Shown here in pieces: positions 9,413 to 18,134 of a stretch of DNA of 64,000 nucleotides. Source of the stretch: Hyphomicrobiales bacterium (GTDB lineage Bacteria > Pseudomonadota > Alphaproteobacteria > Rhizobiales > Rhizobiaceae). A program made the position numbers and the translations under genes. Location: assembly GCA_900472675.1 (NCBI GenBank), contig UCJA01000017.1, positions 1 through 64,000 on the forward strand. The letters are read 5' to 3'. Under the pieces are notes generated by a model that had not been told where the DNA came from, searched no databases, and saw nothing but the letters and a program-made list of their open reading frames with translations. Within the stretch, counting starts at the first letter, position 1; each line of letters starts with the position of its first letter.

Positions 9413-10398
9413 CGCGAAGGGCCAGCGGCATCGTGCCGCCGGCCCTTCGCCTGCCTTGTCCGGAACTGAGCCGCCGTCATCCCGAGCCTGCGCAAAAAAA
9501 CCTGGCGCATGTGCTTGGCAGTTCCGAAGCCGCAGTCGTGCGCAACGAGTTTGAGAGGGGCGCTCGACGACTCCAGGGCGGCCTTGGCCGCCTCCAGCCT
9601 CGCCTGCTCGACAAAGTCGGCCGGCGTGATCTGATAGCGGTCAACGAACGTGCGTGCAAAGGAGCGGGCGCTCATGCCGGCGGCCTTAGCCAGCTCGGAG
9701 ACCGAAAGCTTCTTGCCGAGGTTGGCCATCACGTGCGTCTTCACCGCTGCGACGGGCGAGTCGACGTCGCCGGCGATTTCCGCATAAGGGCTGAACTGAG
9801 ACTGGCCGCCCTGCCTCTGAGCGGCCACGACGAGCCTCCTTGCCACGGCGTTCGCTACGCGGCCGCCGTGGTGCTCGCGAACGATCGACAGCGCCAGGTC
9901 GATGCCCGCGGTGACGCCGGCGGAGGTTATAAGGTTGCCGTCGCGGATGAAGATTTTGTCCGGGTCAACGTCCGTGTCCGGATACGACGCGGCCAACGCC
10001 CCGGCGTGCTGCCAATGGGTGGTGACGCGCCGGCCATCTAGAAGTCCTGCCTCCCCCAATATGAATGCGCCCGTGCACACCGAGCCGAAGGATTCGGAGC
10101 CGGCGGCTGCTTCGCGCACGGCGTCCAGAACTCCGGCGCTGGCGACAGACGTCGGGACAAGCGGCCCTCCGGGTACCAGAAAGAGATCGAGCGTAGCCGA
10201 GCCTTCTACGACCGCCACGTCCGGCAGAATCCGCATTCCGCTCGACGCCCTTACCGCTTCATTCGTCGCCGCGACGAGCAACACCTCGTACCGCTCCGCC
10301 TCAGGAACGAACGCGTTCGCCTCCGCGAACACGTCGGACGGTCCCGTCACGTCGAGAGCCTGTACTCCCGGAAAGATGAAAATGCCGATGCTTCGCAT
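9409..10398 (-). CDS. GlxA-family AraC regulator (DJ-1/PfpI + HTH)
   Basis: 329 residues. The N-terminal half is a DJ-1/PfpI (class I amidotransferase-like) ligand-sensing fold, including the nucleophile-elbow-like VCTGAFILGEAGLL and RRVTTHWQHAG. The C-terminal third is an AraC double helix-turn-helix (LSVSELAKAAGMSARSFARTF, then CGFGTAKHMRQVFLRR). Such proteins are DNA-binding activators or repressors, often of neighbouring catabolic or detoxification genes. A broken SDR gene lies directly upstream on the same strand. Two further regulators of this architecture occur in the window (18.7-19.6 kb and 30.3-31.2 kb). Confidence 0.9.
   Translation of the reverse strand: MRSIGIFIFPGVQALDVTGPSDVFAEANAFVPEAERYEVLLVAATNEAVRASSGMRILPDVAVVEGSATLDLFLVPGGPLVPTSVASAGVLDAVREAAAGSESFGSVCTGAFILGEAGLLDGRRVTTHWQHAGALAASYPDTDVDPDKIFIRDGNLITSAGVTAGIDLALSIVREHHGGRVANAVARRLVVAAQRQGGQSQFSPYAEIAGDVDSPVAAVKTHVMANLGKKLSVSELAKAAGMSARSFARTFVDRYQITPADFVEQARLEAAKAALESSSAPLKLVAHDCGFGTAKHMRQVFLRRLGMTAAQFRTRQAKGRRHDAAGPSR
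9414..9450. terminator. bidirectional hairpin between convergent genes
   Basis: Stem GCGAAGGGCC pairs with GGCCCTTCGC, with an inner stem CGGCA/TGCCG around a TCG loop. It lies at the convergent 3' ends of the HD gene and the GlxA-type regulator, inside the last codons of the latter. No clear T-run follows on either side. Confidence 0.6.
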
Positions 10399-10462
10399 GA
10401 GCCGTGGGAGGGTCCGGGGCGGCGCACTGCCGCCGCGGCTGTTCGTTGCTTATCTGCGCACA

Positions 10463-11305
10463 CTAGCGGGGGGGGCCGACTTCGCGCAACGTTTCAAGGT
10501 CGCCGGGGAAACACGTACTGCTCTCGTCGAACTGCATCTGCTTGCGCAGCAAAGCGTCCAGCATCTTTTCCGGAACGAGCTTCTTCGCCACCTCAAGGCC
10601 GCGAGTGAGCCCCCGGCTTGGTAACGCAGGGCAGGGGACCTGGCGGTCGCCGCTCTGACAACCACCTTAGCCACCACCTCCGGCGTATCGGCTTCGCGAT
10701 CGCCTGCTCGATCAGTCTATCCGCCCCTACTCGCGCCTTCAGATAGTCCTCCTTCGGGTCGTCGGGCTTTAGCATGTTTGCGTCGAACGACACACGGGGA
10801 TAGGCGGGTTCCACGAGCACCACCTTCACCCCCTGACCCCGCACCTCGTGATCAAGGGACGGGCTGTAGGCCTCTAGTGCATGCTTGGAGGCGGCGTAGG
10901 CGGCAGAGAAGGGCGCCGGTATTAGGCCCAGTACCGAGCTGATGTTGACGATCCGCCCGCTTCCGCGACGACGCATGGACGGTAGGACCGCCTTGCACAT
11001 CCTGATCGCGCCAAAGACGTTGATGTCGAATAGCTCCTGATGCTGGGCGACGGACTAATCTTCAACCGTCCTGGGAGGCCAACGCCAGCATTGTTGACCA
11101 GGAGGTCGATGTGGTCCGCACGGTCCATCACGGCGCCGACTGCGTCCGATACCGAATCTTCCGACCTGACGTTGCAGGTGATCCGCGTTATGTCGCCTAC
11201 CTGCTGGGGAGAAACTCGCCGAGTGATCCCGAAGACAACATAGCCTGCCTCGGTCAGCGCCTTGCGGCGGTGGAGAACGCTGAGGTGCTTCTCAAGAGCT
11301 GAAGG
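10463..11305 (-). pseudogene. short-chain dehydrogenase/reductase, broken
   Basis: SDR sequence can be followed across three frames. First LTEAGYVVFG...IDLLVNNAGVGLPG; then after a shift/stop near 11060 QELFDINVFGAIRMCKAVLPSMRRRG...SAAYAASKHALEAY; then after a second shift near 10625-10630 GLTRGLEVAKKLVPEKMLD to a stop at 10463. The catalytic Tyr-x3-Lys (YAASK) survives, but the N-terminal cofactor motif TGxxxGIG is missing because the 5' end is truncated. With at least two frame disruptions plus that truncation, a sequencing error alone is an unlikely explanation. In the classical family this would be an NAD(P)-dependent oxidoreductase. Confidence 0.8.
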
Positions 11306-11334
11306 CGCAGCTCGTGTCGCCGGCTGTCGTGTGC

Positions 11335-12552
11335 CTAATGCTTGCTGACGTGGGACAGTAAGGCGGCCAGCCCGAACAAGGCGCCTCCAAGGCAGGTTAG
11401 GGGCCATCCTCCTGCGCTCCACAGGAAGCCGGAAGCAGCCGAACCTGCGGCGCCGCCAATGAAGAATATGCCGACGAACAGGCCGTTGATACGGCCGCGT
11501 GCCTCCGGCCGCAGGTGGTTTATCGCGTGCCGGCCAACGGTCTGGTCTCCCGTGACGCCCACGTCGAGGAGCACTGCGCCAGCCCCCAAAATTGCCAGTA
11601 GCACCGCCGTCGGCGCCGCGTTTGATGAACCGGCCCAGGCGGCGAGGGCGAACCCGAGAACCATCAGGACGTGGGAGACGGTGGTGACCCGGCTTCCAAG
11701 GCCCCTGTCGGCAAGCCTTCCTACGAGCGGCGTAACCGCTGCGCCTCCCGCGCCCACCAGCGCGAAGATTGCGATGCCCGTCTGGTCCAGCACGAAGGGA
11801 GACTTTTGCAGCAGGAACGCCACCGACGTCCAGAACAGGTTGAACGCAGCCATGACAAGTGCGGCCGAAAAAGCGCGCCTGCGCAGTACCCGTTCCGTAG
11901 CCAGCAGATGCCATAGGGACGCTATAAGGGCGCCGTAGCCGTGGGCGCGATCAGGACGCCGCTCTGGAAGACGGAACGCCAGAAGGACCGTCAGAAGAAT
12001 GATCGCTCCAGCGCTGAAGAAGTAGAATGCCCTCCATCCCCACAAGTCTGACAGGAAGCTCGCGGCGGGACGGGCCAGCAGAATTCCGATCATCAGCCCC
12101 CCCATCACGTCCCCGATCACGCGTCCGCGGGCCTCAGGAGCGGCCATGGAGGCGGCGATAGGCACGAGGATCTGTATGGCGGAGCATGCCGCGCCGAGCA
12201 CGAGCATCAGCCCGAACAAGAGCCATGTGCTCGGAGCGAGACCTATTCCGATCGCAGCCGCTGCGGCGCAAGCGAGCATCCGCATGACAAGCCTCCGGTT
12301 CTCGAAGATGTCTGCCAGCGGCACCAGTAGGAACAGGCCTGCAGAATACCCTAGGAGGGTTATCGTCGCGGCAAGCCCGCTAGAGCCGGCTGTGAGTCCG
12401 AAGTCGCCGCCAATCGCTCCAACCATCGTCTGGGGCGCGAAAAGGTTCGTGATGATTACGCCCACCGCGGTGCCGAACAGCGCGACCGGAACCGCCGCCT
12501 TTTCCTGCGGTGGTTCTACAAAGTCGTCGAGTTCTTCGTCCAAGGTAGTCAT
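11335..12552 (-). CDS. MFS drug/sugar efflux transporter
   Basis: 405 residues from the internal ATG at 12552, chosen because GAAGGAATTGGC precedes it; an upstream in-frame ATG would add 19 non-hydrophobic residues. About 12 membrane segments, with MFS landmarks such as LADIFENRR between TM2 and TM3 and RLADRGLGSR in the second half. Acts in the inner membrane, most likely as a proton-driven exporter of the YnfM/arabinose-efflux type (family inference). It is transcribed divergently from the LysR gene at 12645, the classic arrangement for a LysR-controlled transporter. The broken SDR lies just downstream on the same strand. Confidence 0.88.
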   Translation of the reverse strand: MTTLDEELDDFVEPPQEKAAVPVALFGTAVGVIITNLFAPQTMVGAIGGDFGLTAGSSGLAATITLLGYSAGLFLLVPLADIFENRRLVMRMLACAAAAAIGIGLAPSTWLLFGLMLVLGAACSAIQILVPIAASMAAPEARGRVIGDVMGGLMIGILLARPAASFLSDLWGWRAFYFFSAGAIILLTVLLAFRLPERRPDRAHGYGALIASLWHLLATERVLRRRAFSAALVMAAFNLFWTSVAFLLQKSPFVLDQTGIAIFALVGAGGAAVTPLVGRLADRGLGSRVTTVSHVLMVLGFALAAWAGSSNAAPTAVLLAILGAGAVLLDVGVTGDQTVGRHAINHLRPEARGRINGLFVGIFFIGGAAGSAASGFLWSAGGWPLTCLGGALFGLAALLSHVSKH

Positions 12553-12600
12553 GCCAATTCCTTCGCCTACAGATGGTGGCATATACCGGTGAACTGTGTT

Positions 12601-12618
12601 ATGCTTCAAATGAATAAT
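12601..12618. promoter_or_regulatory. candidate LysR box between MFS and LysR genes
   Basis: ATGCTTCAAATGAATAAT is an imperfect inverted repeat (TTCA/TGAA core, AT outer arms) that fits the T-N11-A pattern of LysR-type sites. It lies in the 92-bp divergent intergenic region. Confidence 0.45.
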
Positions 12619-12644
12619 AGCGATAAAGATGATGCGAGGATGTT

Positions 12645-13553
12645 ATGAACGTAAGAGACGTCGAGGCGCTTCTGGCTGTGATAGAAACAGGATCGGTTGG
12701 CGCTGCGGCGGCGCGTCTACGCATCACTCAACCGGGGTTGACAAGACGTATTCAAAATCTCGAAAGCCACCTTGGCGCCGAGCTGCTAGAGCGGGACAGC
12801 AAGCCGTATAAGCCGACAGCGGCGGGAATACGCGCATATGATCACGGTCGGAAGATACTTAGAGAGGTCGACGCTTTTCGGGCGCACGTCTCCCCCGGAT
12901 CAGAAATGTGTGGCGTCTTCCGATTCGGCTTTATGCCGCACGTGTCGGAAGGCGCGGTGACGTCTGCGGTCGCGGCCCTCCGTCGACATTTTCCGAAGCT
13001 GGCCCTGAAGCTTTCGTCCGGCTCGTCGTCGGATCTGGAGGAGCGTGTGTTCCGAAGAGAGCTCGATGCGGCGGCGGTGTTCCTGCCCGAAGGCGCGCAG
13101 CCGGCGGAGAGCCTTCGGGCCGTCGACCTGGGGCTGCTCGAGCTCGTCGTGGTCGCACCCAGGAGTTTTGGCCTTCCCGATCGCGCCGTGCTGCAGGACC
13201 TTGCGGAATTCCCGTGGGTACTTAATCAGACGGGATGCGGGTTCAGGAACTACGTTAGGCATAGTCTCAACGCTGCCAACCTGCCGTTCGAGGTGGCGGT
13301 CGAGGTCGCAGATCCTTCCGTGCGGCTTGCGCTCGTCGCGCATGGTCATGGGATTGGATTGACGACACAGTCGGCCCTTGACTCAAGTCGCTGGAGGAAC
13401 GACCTCATGGTGGTCGAGACGCCCGGCTTTCGCCCGGTTGTGCGGATGTGGCTGCTTCACTGCGCCGGATCCGGAGTCCTTGTTGAACCGGTCGACGTAC
13501 TGGCGGGTTGTTTTCGGGCGGCCGCCACGACCGGGAGCCTACTCGCGGTGTAG
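12645..13553 (+). CDS. LysR-type transcriptional regulator
   Basis: 302 residues. The N-terminal winged helix is clear (MNVRDVEALLAVIETGSVG, then AAARLRITQPGLTRRIQNLE), followed by the periplasmic-binding-like effector domain. The recognition helix QPGLTRRIQNLE is canonical. It most likely controls the divergent MFS transporter and itself; the inducer is unknown. The effector domain ends in a somewhat longer tail than usual, but length is within the family range. Confidence 0.92.
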   Translation: MNVRDVEALLAVIETGSVGAAAARLRITQPGLTRRIQNLESHLGAELLERDSKPYKPTAAGIRAYDHGRKILREVDAFRAHVSPGSEMCGVFRFGFMPHVSEGAVTSAVAALRRHFPKLALKLSSGSSSDLEERVFRRELDAAAVFLPEGAQPAESLRAVDLGLLELVVVAPRSFGLPDRAVLQDLAEFPWVLNQTGCGFRNYVRHSLNAANLPFEVAVEVADPSVRLALVAHGHGIGLTTQSALDSSRWRNDLMVVETPGFRPVVRMWLLHCAGSGVLVEPVDVLAGCFRAAATTGSLLAV

Positions 13554-13870
13554 GCCTGCCTCTCAACCCTCCGCAAGAATATCACCTATTCCGATCCGGA
13601 ATTGAGTCCTTACTTCTACGGCAACCAGTCGCCCCTTATCTCTGCTGCTCCATTGACTGAAGACCGCCCAAAAGAAGGGGTGACGATATGCGCCGAGTCC
13701 AACCGAAGGGAATATGTACTGGTAGCGGACGTAGCCCTGCCGCCGGTGGCCGCTGCCTATTGGTGGCGGAGCTGGCAAAGGCGACGCTCCGGACGGGTCC
13801 TCCGTCCCGGAGCGGACGCTTGAGCAGCTGAGTCGGCGAGATGATCTCCCGCCGCTCCATCTTCACCGGG
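13554..13870. other. 317-bp intergenic region, nothing recognised
   Basis: It lies between the 3' ends of two convergent genes. Several short frames are present on both strands; none has a ribosome site plus recognisable protein. I see no strong terminator hairpin. Confidence 0.5.
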
Positions 13871-14629
13871 TCACTTGGAAGAGGCGGCCTTCTCGATGAT
13901 GTCCGCCACGTCCTTTGCGTGCACCACGAGCGACGCATGGCTCCCCTTAAGTTCGATCGTCTGTGCTTTGATGCGATCGGCGAAGAAATGCTGGTCACGT
14001 GGGTCGAGAAGCTTGTCCTCCGTGCTCACGACATAGTAGCTCGGCTTGTGGTGCCAGGCCGCATTCGTGACTGCGGTTTCAAAGCTCACATGGTTCAACG
14101 GCAGCTGGGACTTCGCCAGAGCCTGGCCCATGCTGTCCGGCAGGTCTGCGGCAATGACCTTGGGGAAGGCCTGGGGGTCGATGGTGAGAAAGCCCTTCTG
14201 GTCTGCCCGAATGCTTTTGATCCCTTCAGTCTGGGTGCCGTTCTTCCCAAGAGCTGCGACGGATTCGCCCTTCTCAGGTGCGAACGCGCTGACGTACACG
14301 AGCGCTGTCACCTTGGGATCTTCTCCCGCTTCGGTGATCACGACGCCGCCCCAGGAGTGACCTACCAGGACCGTAGGACCCGACTGCCGCGCAAGGGCCT
14401 CGCGGGTCGCCTTGACGTCGTCCTCCAGCGAAGTGAGAGGGTTCTTGACGAGGGTCACGTGGTAGCCGCGCTTGGTAAGCAGGTCGGCGACCGGCTGCCA
14501 GCTCGTCTCATCGACGAAGGCGCCGTGTACGAGGACTACGTTCTTGGCCGGCGTCCGGGCCGCGGCGACGGACGCGATGGCCGAGGCCGAGAGAAGCGCG
14601 GCGGCCGCAGAGATGAGGAGTTTACGCAT
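13871..14629 (-). CDS. exported alpha/beta hydrolase (esterase-like)
   Basis: 252 residues with an N-terminal signal peptide (MRKLLISAAAALLSASAIA), so probably periplasmic. The rest is a compact alpha/beta hydrolase: oxyanion region VLVHGAFVDE, nucleophile serine in GHSWGG, acid in STEDKLLD and the C-terminal His in KGSHASLV. It resembles the EstC/methylesterase-like group that acts on small esters; substrate not predictable. Transcribed divergently from the AraC-type regulator at 14792, which is its likely controller. Confidence 0.88.
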   Translation of the reverse strand: MRKLLISAAAALLSASAIASVAAARTPAKNVVLVHGAFVDETSWQPVADLLTKRGYHVTLVKNPLTSLEDDVKATREALARQSGPTVLVGHSWGGVVITEAGEDPKVTALVYVSAFAPEKGESVAALGKNGTQTEGIKSIRADQKGFLTIDPQAFPKVIAADLPDSMGQALAKSQLPLNHVSFETAVTNAAWHHKPSYYVVSTEDKLLDPRDQHFFADRIKAQTIELKGSHASLVVHAKDVADIIEKAASSK

Positions 14630-14791
14630 TTTGCTGGATCCTGACTATTGCTGTTCTTGGTGTGCCGGACTTCCCGGACTTGATCCCTGCCCAATTCTGG
14701 AACGACGTTCCGGGGCAAGCGCCGGCGCGGCCGGGGCCTGCGGCTCCCTACGCGTCATCCGACCCTTCCGAACCTAAAGAACGACCGCCCC

Positions 14792-15691
14792 ATGGTACAT
14801 GACGGAGAAGACGGATCACTTGCCCCAACGTCCAGAAATGGAGCCGCGCCAGACCTTTTGTCCGAGGTGCTCAGGTTCGTCCAGCTGAGAGGCGGAGCCG
14901 TCGCGTCGCAGTTGCCGACAGATGATCTCGCATGGTCGGCAGGACCTGCTATTCACGTGGTTCAGACCGGGTCGCTGGAGCTCGATATGGGCGAGGGGGT
15001 CGTCGCCTCCCTTGCGCCCGGCGACATTCTGGTTCTGCCGCACTCTGCGACCAGCTACCGGCTGCGGCCGCGGCATGACGACACGGCCTCGCAAGCCGTT
15101 GCGGCAAAGACGATCAGCGCGACGTTCCAGTTCGAGAACGCCGAGGCCGCCTCCTCGCTACTGACGCTTCTTCCAAGGATGATCCACATAGCGGCGCGAC
15201 ATGACAGCGCCGCCTTGTTGATCGGCGACGTCGCAAAGTTTCTACTCTTTGAGATCGAGGCGCCGGAGCCGGGGTCGTCCCTCATGATTTCCCGAGTGAT
15301 CGACATTCTGGTGATCAGGTGCATCAGGACATGGGCTCGGTCTATGGGAGGCGCCAGCGGCTGGGTTGGCGGGCTGGGGGACGACAGGGTAGGTCGCGCG
15401 CTGGCCTGCCTGCATCGCGACGCGGATCGCAACTGGACGGTCGCGGAGCTCGCCAGGATCGCCGGGATGTCGCGCTCGAGCTTCGCCAGCCGCTTCGTGG
15501 CTCTCGTCGGCGAACCGCCGCTGCGCTACCTGCACAACTGGCGGCTCGCTGCGGCGTTCGAGCTCCTGCACCGCTCTTCGGTGCAGGTTAAGGACGTCGC
15601 ACGAAGTGTCGGCTACGATTCCGAGGCTGCCTTCAGTCGCGCTTACAAGTCAAAGTTTGGACATCCGCCGAGCCAAATGCGTGAGGGGTAG
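14792..15691 (+). CDS. AraC-family regulator with cupin sensor
   Basis: 299 residues. The N-terminal half is an AraC-type cupin (ELDMGEGVVASLAPGDILVLPHS), and the C-terminal 100 residues are the AraC DNA-binding domain (WTVAELARIAGMSRSSFASRF, then VGYDSEAAFSRAYKSKFG). The cupin form is typical of regulators of divergent hydrolase or reductase genes and fits control of the exported hydrolase upstream. ATG is preceded by a weak ribosome site (AAAGAACGACC). Confidence 0.9.
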   Translation: MVHDGEDGSLAPTSRNGAAPDLLSEVLRFVQLRGGAVASQLPTDDLAWSAGPAIHVVQTGSLELDMGEGVVASLAPGDILVLPHSATSYRLRPRHDDTASQAVAAKTISATFQFENAEAASSLLTLLPRMIHIAARHDSAALLIGDVAKFLLFEIEAPEPGSSLMISRVIDILVIRCIRTWARSMGGASGWVGGLGDDRVGRALACLHRDADRNWTVAELARIAGMSRSSFASRFVALVGEPPLRYLHNWRLAAAFELLHRSSVQVKDVARSVGYDSEAAFSRAYKSKFGHPPSQMREG

Positions 15692-15716
15692 CAGCTTCAG
15701 TCCCGCCGGCCCGGTT

Positions 15717-16274
15717 CTACGGCAGCAGACCGGCGTCGGCATAGGCCTTGACGATGGTGTCAAACACCGCCACGTCCCCGCGGCCGCGTGCTATGAGCTG
15801 GGCGCCTTCGATTGCGGAGAAGATGGCCAAGGCGCGGGATGCGGCCTCCTTCTGCCGCATCTGCGGATAGACGTTCCGGAGGAGAGCTTCTAACCATCTG
15901 ACGTTCACGTCGGTGAAGCGGTCAACCTCGAGCCTGACGTGATCCGGCAGGTCGTCGCGCTCCGCAATCATGATTCCGCACAAGCACATGCGGTTGTCGT
16001 TGACGAGCGCCGCCCTGAACGCTTCGACGTAAGCTCTGACCGTCTCTTGCAGGTGCGCCGGCTTGACCTGAAGCGAGGCAAGGAAGCCTTCAGCCTCTTC
16101 GGTATATCGCGCGGAAAGTGCGGCGCCCAGGTCGCCCTTGGTGGGGAAGTGGTAGTGGACGCTCGCGCTCTTCACGCCGACTGCCTTGGCTATCTCCCGG
16201 AAGCTTAACGCGTTGTAGCCGTGGGACTGAACCATTTCTTTGGCGACGTGCATTATGTTCTCTCGCGTGTCCAT
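15717..16274 (-). CDS. TetR-family repressor
   Basis: 185 residues. The N-terminal TetR helix-turn-helix is clear (ALSFREIAKAVGVKSASVHYHFPTKGDL). The C-terminal ligand domain is divergent as usual. It is divergent from the GST gene, and three TATCTA palindromes fill the 141-bp spacer, so autoregulation and repression of the GST-hydrolase pair are likely. RBS AAGGAG lies 5-8 bp before the ATG. It is convergent with the AraC gene. Confidence 0.92.
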   Translation of the reverse strand: MDTRENIMHVAKEMVQSHGYNALSFREIAKAVGVKSASVHYHFPTKGDLGAALSARYTEEAEGFLASLQVKPAHLQETVRAYVEAFRAALVNDNRMCLCGIMIAERDDLPDHVRLEVDRFTDVNVRWLEALLRNVYPQMRQKEAASRALAIFSAIEGAQLIARGRGDVAVFDTIVKAYADAGLLP

Positions 16275-16284
16275 CGCAATCTCC

Positions 16285-16302
16285 TTATCTATCAGTAGAT
16301 AA
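16285..16302. promoter_or_regulatory. TetR-type operator 1
   Basis: TTATCTATCAGTAGATAA: perfect 7-bp arms around a 4-bp centre, immediately upstream of the TetR start and overlapping its probable Shine-Dalgarno region. Confidence 0.7.
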
Positions 16303-16330
16303 TACAGAAGTCTGGAGCTGACAAGTTCAA

Positions 16331-16348
16331 CTATCTACCGATAAATAG
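16331..16348. promoter_or_regulatory. TetR-type operator 2 (imperfect)
   Basis: CTATCTACCGATAAATAG, a degenerate copy of the same palindrome in the middle of the divergent spacer. Confidence 0.55.
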
Positions 16349-16367
16349 GTGTTGACACGAAGCTAAC

Positions 16368-16381
16368 TGTGAATATACACA
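16368..16381. promoter_or_regulatory. TGTGTA-N2-TACACA-type site (F) before GST
   Basis: TGTGAATATACACA, one of a family of palindromes in the window; within CTGTGAATATACACAG. It lies 35-48 bp upstream of the GST start, so GST may answer to two regulators. Confidence 0.6.
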
Positions 16382-16386
16382 GCTCC

Positions 16387-16402
16387 TATCTATCACTAGA
16401 TA
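16387..16402. promoter_or_regulatory. TetR-type operator 3
   Basis: TATCTATCACTAGATA: perfect 6-bp arms, 14 bp before the GST ATG and next to its AAGGAG ribosome site, well placed to block GST transcription or initiation. Confidence 0.65.
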
Positions 16403-16415
16403 AGGAGATCCACCA

Positions 16416-17102
16416 GTGAAGATTTACGACCGCTCCGGCTTCCCTAATCCTGCACGCATCCGGATTGTCCTGGCTGCAAAGGGCCTGGACAGCCAAATCG
16501 AATTCGTCCCGGTTGACCTGATCGGCGCGGAACACAAGCAAGGAGCCTTCCTTGCAAAGAACCCCTTGGGCGTCGTCCCGGTGATGGAGCTAGATGACGG
16601 CACGCTCATCACCGAGGCGACCGCGATCACGGAATACCTGGACAATCTGGACGGCGATCCGGTACTCACCGGCAAGTCGCCATTGGAAAAGGGACTCATC
16701 CACATGATGCAGCGCCGGGCCGAGGCGATGCTGATCGATCCCGTGGGCATCTACTTCCACTATGGCACACCTGGCCTCGGCGAGGCCCTTCAGGCCTTCA
16801 AGAGCCCTGAATGGCAGGGAAGGATCGATTGGGCGCAGCGGAACCGTCGAGCGGTCGAAGAGGGCATGCGCTACTTCGATGGCATTCTGAACGGCAGGGA
16901 CTTCGTCGCCGTCGAGTACTTCTCCATGGCGGATATAACAGTGTACGCGGGGCTTGCGTTCGCGGAAGCCGCAGGGATGACTGTTCCGGAAGAACTGGCT
17001 GGCCTGCGCGCGTGGCGGCAGAGGGTCGCCGATCTCCCGGAGGTCAGAAACCGCTCGGGCCAGCAGTTCCTGCCCGAAGACGCCCGCCGCCTCGGATTTT
17101 AA
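16416..17102 (+). CDS. glutathione S-transferase
   Basis: 228 residues: thioredoxin-fold N-terminal domain (SGFPNPARIRIVLAAKG, then NPLGVVPVMELDDG and TEATAITEYL for glutathione binding) and an all-helical C-terminal domain. It would conjugate glutathione to electrophiles or reduce peroxides in the cytosol. Strong AAGGAG upstream. Followed after 15 bp by the Tat-exported hydrolase, forming an operon. Its promoter carries both TetR-type palindromes and one TGTGTA-type element, pointing to induction by a toxic small molecule. Confidence 0.92.
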   Translation: MKIYDRSGFPNPARIRIVLAAKGLDSQIEFVPVDLIGAEHKQGAFLAKNPLGVVPVMELDDGTLITEATAITEYLDNLDGDPVLTGKSPLEKGLIHMMQRRAEAMLIDPVGIYFHYGTPGLGEALQAFKSPEWQGRIDWAQRNRRAVEEGMRYFDGILNGRDFVAVEYFSMADITVYAGLAFAEAAGMTVPEELAGLRAWRQRVADLPEVRNRSGQQFLPEDARRLGF

Positions 17103-17117
17103 GAAGGAGAAGAAATC

Positions 17118-18092
17118 ATGACTAGCAACGAAAAACTGCCGGGCAGCTCGCGCCGCGGTGTTCTACTCGGCGCTGCGACCGCCATCGCGGGCGCAGGACT
17201 TGTCGGCGCCGCTCTCGGCGGCTCGGCTGCGGCTGCGACTGCGACAAGCAAGGCTCCAACGTCTGGCATGTCTGGATTCCACAAGGTGAAGGACGGAACG
17301 TCCATCTATTACAAGGACTGGGGTTCCGGTCCTGCAGTGGTGTTCTCCCATGGCTATCCCCTGTCTTCGGACGCCTGGGAAAGCCAGATGTTCTTTCTCT
17401 CCCAGCGGGGCTTCCGCGTGATCGCGCACGACCGCCGCGGCTTCGGGCGCTCCAGCCAGCCGTCGTCGGGATACGACTACGACACCTTCGCCGACGACCT
17501 CGCATCCCTTCTCGAGGCGCTTGACGTGAAGGACGCGGTTCTGGTCGGGCACTCGATGGGAGGCGGCGAGGTCGTGCGCTACGCTGCCCGTCATGGCCAG
17601 AAGCGGGTCCGGAAAATCGCCCTTGTGGCCGCCGTGACGCCCTTCCTGCTCCAGACCGCCGACAACCCCGAAGGGGCTCCCAAGTCGCTGTTCGACACCT
17701 TCCGTTCGGCAGTGGAGACGGATAGGTCCCAGTGGAACCTGGACGTGACAATGCCATACTACAGCTACAACCGTCCCGGCGCGAAGGTGAGCGAGGGCGT
17801 GCGGCAGGAGTATTGGCGGCAGGGACAGCAGACCGGTTTCCCAGCGGCTTACCATGCGCTGACCGCATTTTCGGAGACTGACTTCCGCAAGGACCTTGCG
17901 AAGATCACCGTTCCGACCCTGGTCATCCACGGCAGCGACGATCAAATCGTCCCGATCGAGATTTCCGGCGCCAAGGCCGCGAAGCTCGTTTCTAACGCGC
18001 AGCTGAAGGTATACGAAGGCGGCTCCCACGGATTGCTTGTAACCGACAAGCAGAAGCTGAACGACGATCTGCTTGCGTTCGCAAGCGCCTGA
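17118..18092 (+). CDS. Tat-exported alpha/beta hydrolase (haloperoxidase-like)
   Basis: 324 residues. Starts with a twin-arginine signal (SSRRGVLLGAATAIAGAG) and an Ala-rich h-region, so it should be exported folded. The mature part is a non-haem chloroperoxidase-like alpha/beta hydrolase: oxyanion FSHGYPLSSD, nucleophile in GHSMGGGE, acid in HGSDDQIVP and His in GGSHGLL. These enzymes are esterases or perhydrolases in practice. AAGGAG precedes the ATG; 15 bp after GST, so co-transcribed. Confidence 0.9.
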   Translation: MTSNEKLPGSSRRGVLLGAATAIAGAGLVGAALGGSAAAATATSKAPTSGMSGFHKVKDGTSIYYKDWGSGPAVVFSHGYPLSSDAWESQMFFLSQRGFRVIAHDRRGFGRSSQPSSGYDYDTFADDLASLLEALDVKDAVLVGHSMGGGEVVRYAARHGQKRVRKIALVAAVTPFLLQTADNPEGAPKSLFDTFRSAVETDRSQWNLDVTMPYYSYNRPGAKVSEGVRQEYWRQGQQTGFPAAYHALTAFSETDFRKDLAKITVPTLVIHGSDDQIVPIEISGAKAAKLVSNAQLKVYEGGSHGLLVTDKQKLNDDLLAFASA

Positions 18093-18102
18093 CCTCCAAC
18101 CT

Positions 18103-18133
18103 GGAACGGAGGCCGTCTCCAGGCCTCCGTTCC
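18103..18133. terminator. bidirectional terminator hairpin
   Basis: Perfect 12-bp stem GGAACGGAGGCC / GGCCTCCGTTCC with a 7-nt loop, exactly between the stop codons of two convergent genes (18092 and 18135). No T-run of note. Confidence 0.75.
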
Positions 18134-18134
18134 A

